The notes below the pieces were generated by a model, which was given only the letters and a program-made list of their open reading frames with translations, did not search any database and was not told the DNA's origin. From positions 1 through 6,412 of the forward strand of contig JAGZIN010000037.1 in the NCBI GenBank assembly GCA_018366195.1: 6,412 nt of DNA, written 5' to 3'. This DNA is from Butyricicoccus pullicaecorum. Lineage in GTDB: Bacteria > Bacillota > Clostridia > Oscillospirales > Butyricicoccaceae. Within the stretch, counting starts at the first letter, position 1, and each line of letters starts with the position of its first letter. A program made the translations under genes and the position numbers. Below, piece by piece: positions 1 to 5,588 of the stretch.

Positions 1-363
1 TGTGCGGGTATGATAGTATTTTCGCACAGTCTGCTGACTGATGCCCAGCCGTTCGGCAATTTTCTCATAGGTCAGCCCCGCATTTTCACGCAGAGAGATG
101 ATTTCTTCCACCATAGATTCCGGAAGCGGCGGCACGTCCTGTTTGGGTGCATCATGTTCTCTGCCGTCCGGCACATATTCCGGGCAGTCATGCACCACAT
201 AGCTTTCTACCGGCACGCTGCTGTTTTGCACGGGTATATCCCGCCGCTCTGCCGTCCAGCCCGTCACCGGCTTGTGTGCCAAGCTCGACCATGAACACCC
301 ACCGCACGCCTTTGCGCACTGCCAGCATAGCGTAGACTCGCTTTGTTTCTTTCTTTTATGCAT
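1..363 (-). CDS. Cys-rich N-terminus plus helix-turn-helix protein, partial (C-terminus beyond left edge)
   Basis: The reading frame opens with ATG at 363 and stays open for 121 codons to the window edge, so the C-terminus is missing. Residues 13-26 hold a cysteine cluster, CWQCAKACGGCSWS (C13, C16, C20, C23), with another Cys at 60, which suggests metal binding. Residues 84-117 read as a helix-turn-helix of the resolvase/sigma-region-4 type: EEIISLRENAGLTYEKIAER, then LGISQQTVRKYY. From memory, small proteins beginning with this Cys motif recur in phages and conjugative elements of Clostridia, usually as hypothetical proteins. A role as a DNA-binding regulator is inferred from the HTH. A strong GGAGGG site (371-376) sits 7 bases before the ATG, inside the last codons of the ASCH gene, whose stop is only 4 bases upstream. 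The two are therefore probably co-transcribed and translationally coupled. Confidence 0.8.
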   Translation of the reverse strand, partial: MHKRKKQSESTLCWQCAKACGGCSWSSLAHKPVTGWTAERRDIPVQNSSVPVESYVVHDCPEYVPDGREHDAPKQDVPPLPESMVEEIISLRENAGLTYEKIAERLGISQQTVRKYYHTRT

Positions 364-367
364 CTTC

Positions 368-784
368 TTACCCTCCGTTTACGTAACACCACGATTGTGG
401 CGCTTTTGTAAGCTGCGCTTCATTTTGTTTTGTAAACTCCATTAGCTCTTTCAGCTTGTCGTAAATCATAAGGTCTGAAATGTGCCAGCCATAGCCCTTT
501 CCTTTGAGATAATGCACGATTTGTTCTCGACTGAGACAAGATTGTTTTTCTACGTCATCGTCATCCGGAGCGTGATTGAGTGGGGCAAGCCCATAGATTT
601 TGTCACAAATAAATTCTCCTATCACTTTTCCGCTCTTATCGCTTGTTTTCGACTTTGTGCAGTAGATATAACACTTAAACGGTGTTTTTAACTTTGGCTT
701 CGTCTTGCGAATCTCAATCATTTTCTGACCGCTTTCAATTTTCTCACACCATTCCGGTCGAATACTGATTAGTACAGCTCTGAT
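368..784 (-). CDS. ASCH/PUA-like domain protein with apparent ATC start
   Basis: The first canonical ATG is at 721 and would give 117 aa. The frame stays open upstream, and those codons encode AVLISIRPEWCEKIESGQK directly before MIEIRKTKPKL, which matches my memory of the N-terminus of ASCH-like proteins from clostridial mobile elements. The extended protein is 138 aa if it begins at the ATC at 784-782 (reading (M)RAVLISIRP), where homologues would have ATG. A near-perfect SD, GGAGGTGA (792-799), lies 7 bases from that ATC. No ATG, GTG, TTG or CTG occurs in frame between the upstream stop (851-853) and 721. Other family-like segments are GKVIGEFICDKIY, KGYGWHISDLMIYDKLKEL and APQSWCYV near the end. 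The extended gene overlaps the RusA gene by 16 bases. ASCH domains belong to the PUA-like fold and are thought to bind RNA or modified nucleic acid; the role here is unknown. Confidence 0.8.
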   Translation of the reverse strand: MRAVLISIRPEWCEKIESGQKMIEIRKTKPKLKTPFKCYIYCTKSKTSDKSGKVIGEFICDKIYGLAPLNHAPDDDDVEKQSCLSREQIVHYLKGKGYGWHISDLMIYDKLKELMEFTKQNEAQLTKAPQSWCYVNGG

Positions 785-1152
785 AGTTCGTTCACCTCCA
801 AAATCTCCACAACAACTCTCGGTTTTTTGCTGTCCATATAAAACCTGTCCTCAAACCCGACAATTTCTTTCCAGCCATCGTTTCGCAGGACACGTGCCTT
901 AACCAGTGCGTCCTGAATCACTTTGCGCCCAAAGCTGCTGATGTTGTCGAGGTCTCTGCGGCGGTTTGGCTCATACCAGTGGTAAATCATGTATACAGGC
1001 TTGTCCGCCTGCCATTTGCCAAGGGAGCGCGCCGCGTGTATGACAATGCTCTCACACTGCTTTTTCATCGCCGCCGCCTGATAACGGTTTGTGCGCTCTG
1101 CCGTGATGTAGTCATTGAGGTTCGGCAAGGTGCCGCGGATTGTAAACTTCAC
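769..1152 (-). CDS. rusA: RusA-family Holliday junction resolvase
   Basis: This 127-aa protein has the usual length for RusA-family crossover-junction endonucleases, which are dimeric, metal-dependent nucleases that cut Holliday junctions. The N-terminus MKFTIRGTLPNLNDYI is the typical substrate-side strand and 'P-x-L-N' opening. The catalytic core is visible as RRRDLDN (D67, D69, N70), a lysine eight residues further (K77), IQDAL (residues 79-83) and a downstream acidic residue in VLRNDGWK (D92). These correspond to the Asp/Asp/Lys/Asp set of E. coli RusA. The start is GTG at 1152, supported by AGGAGG five bases upstream. The gene lies 24 bases after the HUH Rep gene and overlaps the extended ASCH gene by 16 bases, so it is probably expressed with the replication set. 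Likely role: resolving recombination or replication intermediates of the element. The symbol denotes the family, not orthology with the E. coli gene. Confidence 0.92.
   Translation of the reverse strand: MKFTIRGTLPNLNDYITAERTNRYQAAAMKKQCESIVIHAARSLGKWQADKPVYMIYHWYEPNRRRDLDNISSFGRKVIQDALVKARVLRNDGWKEIVGFEDRFYMDSKKPRVVVEILEVNELSELY
792..799 (-). promoter_or_regulatory. Shine-Dalgarno site deciding the ASCH start
   Basis: GGAGGTGA on the minus strand lies inside the 3' end of the resolvase gene, 7 bases before the ATC at 784. The only other candidate start, the ATG at 721, has no comparable SD. This site is the main nucleotide evidence that translation begins, or ancestrally began, at 784. Confidence 0.7.
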
Positions 1153-1176
1153 TGATTCCTCCTTCTGCGGTCTTTG

Positions 1177-1950
1177 TTATCCCGCTCGTTGTTTTTTATC
1201 CTGTGGTATGTAAAGCTCAAAGTATTCTGCCCAAGGATAGCCGGTCACCTCATGAATTCCGGTTCGCATGGTATTGCCGTTATCATCTTTGAGCAGCACA
1301 TAACCCTTACGCGGACGAGGTTCCTTTGCCCACTGTGCCGCCGCAATGATTTGATACACCGGCTCAGGCTGTACCATACCCTTTGCACAGGAAAAGCGCT
1401 TGTACCGCACCCCTGCTGTCCGGCAGCGTTTCACGGTCTTTCTGGTTTCTTTGATGAGATAATTTGCGAGCTTTGCATGATTCCCGCGCTTGTCCAGTGG
1501 CTTGACAGATACATTTCCCTGCCGTTCTCCGAGTACACTTTCCCACACCTCCTGAATCACCTGTAAGGAAAACGCCGGCAGAATGATGTGATGATGCACA
1601 TTGGACATGCGTTTGGTTTCGGTGCAGGCAACATACTTCCACGCAATCCCCTGTTTCTGATACTTACCGCGCAGGGTACGAAGAAAAGCACGCTTGTCTG
1701 TCTCCGCCTGCTCCAAGGTCACTTCTTTGTCATAGTAATGCAGAACGACATGATAATCGCCGGAAGAAAAATTCGCATTGAGCTTCCAGCGCAGCTTTTC
1801 TTCCGCCTTGCGCTCATTGACTGCATGCTGTGCCTTTGGGGTCTGCCCCAATCCAGACTGACGGCGTACCCCCTTTGTATGGACGCGTGATGTATACATT
1901 TTTTTGGTTTCCACCACCGGACCTGCTGTCACCGTTCTTTTCACATACAT
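1177..1950 (-). CDS. HUH-type rolling-circle replication protein (ORF2/G2P-like)
   Basis: This 257-aa basic protein has the motif order of HUH nicking enzymes of the replication-associated ORF2/G2P type. A motif-I-like strand, GDYHVVLHYYD, is at 64-74, followed by a helical stretch (about 78-100) and the strand WKYVACTETKR. The metal-binding HUH motif VHHHIILP is at 118-125. The candidate nicking tyrosine is Y164 in LANYLIKET, with K167 and E168 following. Such proteins nick one strand at an origin, stay covalently attached through Tyr, and start rolling-circle replication or transfer. The first 50 residues are basic and look unstructured. ATG at 1950 is preceded by AAAAGGAG with a 10-base spacer. 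The gene follows a 136-base structured gap and precedes the resolvase by 24 bases, which supports a replication role. The exact family is assigned from motifs only; a relaxase-like or transposase-like role is less likely. Confidence 0.8.
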   Translation of the reverse strand: MYVKRTVTAGPVVETKKMYTSRVHTKGVRRQSGLGQTPKAQHAVNERKAEEKLRWKLNANFSSGDYHVVLHYYDKEVTLEQAETDKRAFLRTLRGKYQKQGIAWKYVACTETKRMSNVHHHIILPAFSLQVIQEVWESVLGERQGNVSVKPLDKRGNHAKLANYLIKETRKTVKRCRTAGVRYKRFSCAKGMVQPEPVYQIIAAAQWAKEPRPRKGYVLLKDDNGNTMRTGIHEVTGYPWAEYFELYIPQDKKQRAG

Positions 1951-2086
1951 CGGGGATACACTCCTTTTTTGCGGTCTGTTTTCAGGGCTTGCTGTCGCTT
2001 TAATAATACGCTTACCGGAGCTGCAAAGGGCTTTCGCGCCCCGCTTTCAATTTGCCCCGTCAGCAGTCTGTCAGGGGCTTTTTCTT
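1951..2086. other. Structured non-coding gap upstream of the Rep gene
   Basis: This 136-base gap between the Rep gene and the next upstream gene is the largest non-coding stretch in the window. I see no ORF with coding character in it. It contains a GC-rich stem followed by a T-run on the plus strand (2054-2083), a GGGC/GCCC stem (2028-2041) containing GCGAAAGC on the minus strand, a direct repeat CGCTT (1996-2000 and 2009-2013) around the A/T-rich TAATAATA, and two imperfect copies of GTCTGT-n-CAGGG(G)CTT (1974-1990 and 2066-2080). A minus-strand TATTAT (2008-2003) could serve as a -10 box, but no good -35 box accompanies it. Candidate roles are a promoter or leader for the replication genes, a replication origin, or a cis-acting RNA. 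Confidence 0.6.
2054..2085 (+). terminator. Terminator-like hairpin with T-tract on the plus strand
   Basis: GCCCC (2054-2058) pairs with GGGGC (2074-2078). An inner CAG/CTG pairing (2061-2063 with 2068-2070) closes a CAGT loop, and TTTTTCTTTT follows. Read on the plus strand this has the form of an intrinsic terminator, yet no plus-strand gene precedes it. On the minus strand the hairpin comes right after the stop of the 2087-2665 gene, but A-rich rather than T-rich sequence flanks it, so it is a poor terminator for the real genes. Confidence 0.4.
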
Positions 2087-2665
2087 TTATTCTGATGTAA
2101 TGCGTAAATCTTTCGATTCAAATAAATCCCAGATTTTTCGGTACTTTGAACCAGAGAATGGCTGATACATATTCATGGTGATACACCCATCACCATCAAA
2201 CCATTCCACTTTGTTTCCCTCTTTGAGCTGTATTGGCTGAGACAACAGATTATCAGTTATCATCTCAAGCCGTTCTGCTGGAATTGCAAAGCATGTGTAA
2301 CTGCCGTCTATCACTTGTAAAACGCTGCTGTCTGCGCATTGTATTTGCGTAACAACCAACTGCTTATTCAATTCCGGTGTGCTCCAGCCTAAAATTTGCT
2401 CTTTTACAAATTCAGGTATCGCCTCTTGTACGACCACACCACTTCTCTTTTTTTGAACAGAAGAAAAGCTTCCTATCTGCGGCAGGAACCCCATATGCTC
2501 TACCAACGTTGCCAGAATCTTATGGGGCACCTTGTCCATGTTATATTCCATGTACCAGTTCGATGTACTGATATGTAAGCCACTCTCACTCACGCCAACA
2601 ATATATCCCTCTGTTCGGCAGGCTCTGTTTAGATTGCGAATGAATCCGCGTTCAGAAATCAGCAT
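2087..2665 (-). CDS. Hypothetical protein of a clostridial mobile-element type
   Basis: I do not recognise a named domain in this 192-aa protein. The frame is open upstream to 2809, but the start is placed at the ATG at 2665 because AAAGGAG lies 7 bases before it and because the longer version would overlap the preceding gene by about 150 bases. The N-terminus, MLISERGFIRNLNRACRTEG, followed by GYIVG and an aromatic stretch SNWYMEYN, looks like a small alpha/beta fold. A helix MDKVPHKILATLVEHMGFLP is at 43-62. The C-terminal third is acidic and aromatic (KVEWFDGDG, KYRKIWDLFE). There is no signal peptide or membrane segment, so a cytoplasmic location is likely. It overlaps the gene before it by 14 bases, suggesting coupled translation, and is followed by the structured gap upstream of the Rep gene. 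Confidence 0.72.
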   Translation of the reverse strand: MLISERGFIRNLNRACRTEGYIVGVSESGLHISTSNWYMEYNMDKVPHKILATLVEHMGFLPQIGSFSSVQKKRSGVVVQEAIPEFVKEQILGWSTPELNKQLVVTQIQCADSSVLQVIDGSYTCFAIPAERLEMITDNLLSQPIQLKEGNKVEWFDGDGCITMNMYQPFSGSKYRKIWDLFESKDLRITSE

Positions 2666-3008
2666 GACCGTTCTCCTTTCCAAGCACCCGCACCAACCAT
2701 CGTGCCAGTGCAATGTCTGCATCTTGTGTGTGGGTATATCCAAAGCGATTTCGCCTTCCGATGAGCGTGTTCCCGTAAATTCTGGCACGCACTTGTCCGG
2801 CAGCACCATACAGTACAGTAACCCGCTCGGAAGAACGTGAGATTTGGGTATTTACGGAAAAAAACAGCTTCAGCCCGCCGCCAATGGAAACGGAATGGAT
2901 AGGCGTTCCACCCAAGTATCTTTCAATCTTCTCAGGGTGCAGATGTTCTTCTAATATCTGTCCATCTTCCTGCATACGCAGGACTTGAATGTTTCCGAAC
3001 AAAATCAT
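2652..3008 (-). CDS. Hypothetical protein, possibly distantly DUF3846-like
   Basis: This is a small basic protein of 118 aa. Three starts are possible. ATG at 3032 adds eight residues but has no SD. ATG at 3008 has GAAAGGAG (3011-3018) only 2 bases away. TTG at 3002 has the same SD at 8 bases, a better spacing. I give 3008, and 3002 is equally plausible. The segment ILEEHLHPEKIERYLGG, then strands IHSVSI, KLFFSV and VTVLYGAAGQVRARIYGN, is loosely reminiscent of DUF3846 proteins (LE-LQ-VGG, then a 'NEEGK-GLP-NR' strand), but the key Asn/Arg signature is not clear, so this is weak. The C-terminal helix DADIALARWLVRVLGK follows. The gene lies 75 bases after the DUF3102 gene, with two hairpins between them, and overlaps the next gene by 14 bases. 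Confidence 0.65.
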   Translation of the reverse strand: MILFGNIQVLRMQEDGQILEEHLHPEKIERYLGGTPIHSVSIGGGLKLFFSVNTQISRSSERVTVLYGAAGQVRARIYGNTLIGRRNRFGYTHTQDADIALARWLVRVLGKENGHADF

Positions 3009-3035
3009 CTCTCCTTTCTGCCCTGCCATCATCAG

Positions 3036-3077
3036 GCTGAGTGGGGCAATGCTCAGCGACGGGCGTGTGCTGCCCGT
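3036..3077 (-). other. Two tandem perfect stem-loops between the DUF3102 gene and the next gene
   Basis: Just after the DUF3102 stop (3084) the minus strand can fold into ACGGGC (7-base loop) GCCCGT at 3077-3059, then, one base later, GCTGAG (10-base loop) CTCAGC at 3057-3036. Both six-base stems are perfect. No T-run follows either stem, so these are not ordinary intrinsic terminators. They could protect transcript ends or modulate ribosome loading on the next gene, whose SD starts about 18 bases downstream. Confidence 0.5.
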
Positions 3078-3083
3078 TTCGGC

Positions 3084-4070
3084 TCATTGTGCATGGTTCT
3101 GTGTACGTTGTGTGTAGAGTGCAAAATACTGATGAACTGCCGTGCGGAACTTCGCACCCACTTCGGGCTGTTCTGCGGAGAGTGCAGCCAGTGCAGCTTC
3201 CAGCTTGTCCAGCTGTGCCTGTACTTCTTCAAAGAGCAGATTGACCCGCATCGCCGTCGGATTCTTTGCCTTTTCCAATCGGGCTTCCGCCTGTGCGGCT
3301 CTGTCCTCTGCCGCATGAAGTGCCACCTGCATTTCCTCACGCACTTCCTTACGCACCTGTGCAAGCTCTGCTTCACTGGGTACAACTTCTGCTTGGATTG
3401 GGGTCTGCTCTGCCTGTTCCGTGAGTGCCTGCACCTGATTTTGTAAGAACGTATGTTCTTCCTGCAATTTCTCCGCTTTCTGTTCTGCCATGCGCTGGGC
3501 AGCAATGGCATTTGCTTCCCGTTCCTTGGCGGCTTTTTGGGACTGCTTCGCCTGTTCCAGCTTTGCCTGTGCCTGTGCTGCTTGATCCAGTGCCGCTTTT
3601 TCAGCTGCTTTCACCTGCGCAAGCTCGTGTTCGACTTGTGCGGTTTTTTCCTCAGCGTCTTTCCGTGCCTTTACCAGTTCTTCAATTTCCCGGCTGGACA
3701 TTTCAGGCAGGTTATTTTGCTGTGCCAACTCTCGCCGCTCCTCGTCCGGCAGAGAGAGCAGCGGCAATAACTGGGAATACCCCAACTCGCCAAACAGCGT
3801 CTGCGGGTCTGTGCCGTCTAAAGACACCTGACCATCTCCAAATTCCTTTGCAATGCGCATATAGTTTTGTGCGGTAGAGGGCTTGTATCCCAGCCGGCTT
3901 TCCAGATAGCTTGTCCACTCGCCATGCGGAACGAGCTCCTTGACCTCCAGAAGCCGTGTGCCAATCTGAATGACAGCATCATAGAAAACCTTCTTGACCT
4001 GTGCCTGAATGAATTGAATTTCCGCAGTCACGGTATCTACCGTGCGCTCCTGCTTTGTAATCTCGTTCAT
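3084..4070 (-). CDS. DUF3102 domain protein with long coiled coil
   Basis: This 328-aa protein starts at the ATG at 4070, which forms an ATGA overlap with the PcfJ-like stop. The frame continues upstream to an ATG at 4118, but that start would lie well inside the PcfJ-like gene. Residues 12-77 match the DUF3102 pattern: AEIQFIQAQVKKVFYDAVIQ IGTRLLEVKELVPHGEWTSY, then RLGYKPSTAQNYMRIAKEFG. That last part resembles the helical DNA-binding segment common in plasmid and phage accessory proteins. Residues 92-130 (TLFGELGYSQLLPLLSLPDE, then a helix ending in MSSREIEEL) are also typical. Residues 130-270 are a charged Ala/Glu/Gln/Lys-rich coiled coil, broken by TPIQAEVVPSEAE near 223-235. A terminal helix MRVNLLFEEVQAQLDKLEAAL (274-294) follows. 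The family is frequent on clostridial conjugative elements and its function is unknown; DNA binding or a structural role in element maintenance is inferred. Confidence 0.88.
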   Translation of the reverse strand: MNEITKQERTVDTVTAEIQFIQAQVKKVFYDAVIQIGTRLLEVKELVPHGEWTSYLESRLGYKPSTAQNYMRIAKEFGDGQVSLDGTDPQTLFGELGYSQLLPLLSLPDEERRELAQQNNLPEMSSREIEELVKARKDAEEKTAQVEHELAQVKAAEKAALDQAAQAQAKLEQAKQSQKAAKEREANAIAAQRMAEQKAEKLQEEHTFLQNQVQALTEQAEQTPIQAEVVPSEAELAQVRKEVREEMQVALHAAEDRAAQAEARLEKAKNPTAMRVNLLFEEVQAQLDKLEAALAALSAEQPEVGAKFRTAVHQYFALYTQRTQNHAQ

Positions 4071-5578
4071 GCGCTTTTCTTCCTCTCTTTCCTGATTGCC
4101 TGCAAACGTTTCACCCATGCTTCAATGAATGCTTCTGCCTCTGGCAGAGCATCCGCATTGCGATACCCTCGGCACTGCTTCACATGCAGTGTTTGCGGAT
4201 TCAGTTCTACCGTATGCCAGTTTTCTTTCGGCTCAGATTTTTTCCGCAAAACAAAAATGACGGTCTTGCCTTGTGCATGCCGCGCTGCATATCCGGCTAC
4301 ACAGTTGTCTTGCCGCTCTCCTTCCAGCGTAATCTCCTCGACCGAGTCAATGACGCGAATAAACATACCTTGGGATTGCCACGCTGCCCAGCTCCACAGC
4401 CTGCGCCGTGCGCGGAATAATCCCTGTAAGTTCGGATTCTTGATTTTCCGCAAACGAGCCGATAACCGTCGATGTGCTTGCTGTAAGTCATGCGGATACC
4501 GTTCCCCGCCACCGATTTCTGCCAGCTGATTCAGATAATCCCTGTAATCGCTCAATATATTTTTGTAGGCAAGACCGCTCCTGTTTGCCTGCCGCTTGAT
4601 ATAGCGATACAGCACAGCTTCTTCCTGTACCGGAACTTCCTGTGAAAATCCCATGCGGGCGCGTGTCCAGTCCACGCCCTCCTGATTGGCTCGAATCACG
4701 CCCAGCTGATACAGTCGATGAAACCAGTAAACTTCCTTGGCGTACAGCTGTGGGAATATCTTCATTTCCGCCTTGTCCGCACCGCGAAACAGTCCCTTAA
4801 AGTCCTTTGCACGCAGGTTGACCGCCTTCCAGATATAGCCATCTCGATAGCACAGATGGTCTACGAGCAGGCGGTCACACCCAGTTTTCCAAAGATACTC
4901 CACCGCAGGGTATTTGATGTACAGCCGCAGATAGGCAATCACTGGCAAGCAATATGCAAGCGCACGGTCTAGCTGACTGTATTCCAGACAGCTTCCTTTC
5001 AGGGTTTGCAAGTCAATTCGCCCCACAAAAGACGGATAGGTAGCGCGGCACATCTGTGTTGTGTACCATACATCATCTTTTATCGTCTTGATTTCCTTCC
5101 ACCCCTTCCACCCCTTCCACCCCAAGTGCCATTTCTGACACACACTATCATGAAAGTAATAAATAGATTGCGGCTCATAGCCAATCTCTGCCCCCTCTGC
5201 CGTCAACCATTGGGACACCTTCCAGCTGCGCACCCAAATCGAGCGCCCCTGCCCGCGGAACAGATGATAAAACAGAAAAGCATTGATGCGCTTTCCCCTT
5301 TGTGGAACGGTCCAGCGATGCGGTGCGACGGCTGCCCCACATTCCGGACAAACCGTGATATCTTTCAGCCGGCGATTATCCGGCACAGCAAACACCTGAC
5401 CGCATACAGAGCAGGTACAGCGCCAGTGTGCAGGCTCCGGAACCGGATAGCTGTCTGCGGCAGGAATATGTACACCATATAAATGGTGCTGCATATCTTT
5501 TCTGCCGAACAGCGCTTGCAGTTCTTCCATGTCCGGACGCACAGACGGCAGCTGCTCCAACATTTCTTCTACTGTCAT
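4067..5578 (-). CDS. PcfJ-like protein
   Basis: This 503-aa protein resembles the PcfJ family, named after a gene of the Enterococcus conjugative plasmid pCF10. Near the N-terminus a zinc-ribbon-like set CTCSVCG (C54, C56, C59) with CPECG (C77, C80) is seen. The middle (about 95-380) is rich in Trp, Tyr and Arg and carries a GWKGWKGWK repeat. The C-terminal PcfJ signature spans about 417-480: TLEGERQDNCVAGYAARHAQ, then GKTVIFVLRK, WHTVEL and VKQCRGYRN. The start is placed at the ATG at 5578, preceded by GAGGTGGGAG and lying 10 bases after the stop of the PcfK-like gene; the open frame to 5611 would add only 11 residues. It overlaps the DUF3102 gene by 4 bases. The biochemical function of PcfJ is not established; presence in conjugation gene clusters suggests an accessory DNA-processing role. 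The protein is probably cytoplasmic, as no signal peptide or membrane segment is evident. Confidence 0.9.
   Translation of the reverse strand: MTVEEMLEQLPSVRPDMEELQALFGRKDMQHHLYGVHIPAADSYPVPEPAHWRCTCSVCGQVFAVPDNRRLKDITVCPECGAAVAPHRWTVPQRGKRINAFLFYHLFRGQGRSIWVRSWKVSQWLTAEGAEIGYEPQSIYYFHDSVCQKWHLGWKGWKGWKEIKTIKDDVWYTTQMCRATYPSFVGRIDLQTLKGSCLEYSQLDRALAYCLPVIAYLRLYIKYPAVEYLWKTGCDRLLVDHLCYRDGYIWKAVNLRAKDFKGLFRGADKAEMKIFPQLYAKEVYWFHRLYQLGVIRANQEGVDWTRARMGFSQEVPVQEEAVLYRYIKRQANRSGLAYKNILSDYRDYLNQLAEIGGGERYPHDLQQAHRRLSARLRKIKNPNLQGLFRARRRLWSWAAWQSQGMFIRVIDSVEEITLEGERQDNCVAGYAARHAQGKTVIFVLRKKSEPKENWHTVELNPQTLHVKQCRGYRNADALPEAEAFIEAWVKRLQAIRKERKKSA
5097..5123 (-). repeat. Three perfect 9-bp tandem repeats inside the PcfJ-like gene
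   Basis: Three identical 9-base units (GGGTGGAAG in frame, plus strand TTCCACCCC) encode three consecutive Gly-Trp-Lys triplets. The codons are identical in all three units, which suggests recent slippage rather than old, selected protein repeats. Because the unit is a multiple of three, length change would add or remove GWK without breaking the frame. Confidence 0.85.
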
Positions 5579-5588
5579 CGCTCCCACC

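Noticed and set aside
2003..2008. TATTAT as a minus-strand -10 promoter element before the Rep gene
   Set aside because: No TTGACA-like -35 lies 16-18 bases upstream, so I mention it only within the gap description and do not call a promoter.
2666..2809. A 48-residue N-terminal extension of the 2087-2665 gene
   Set aside because: It would overlap the preceding gene by about 150 bases, has no SD at 2809, and a good SD precedes the ATG at 2665.
3053..3511. A 152-codon minus-strand frame within the DUF3102 gene
   Set aside because: It is in a different frame from the recognised DUF3102 coiled coil and has an extreme Arg/Lys/Cys/Trp composition without any motif.
3867..4529. A 220-codon open frame on the plus strand
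   Set aside because: It lies antisense across the PcfJ-like/DUF3102 junction, both well-supported genes. Its translation is Cys/Ser/Arg-rich with no domain, as expected of a shadow frame.
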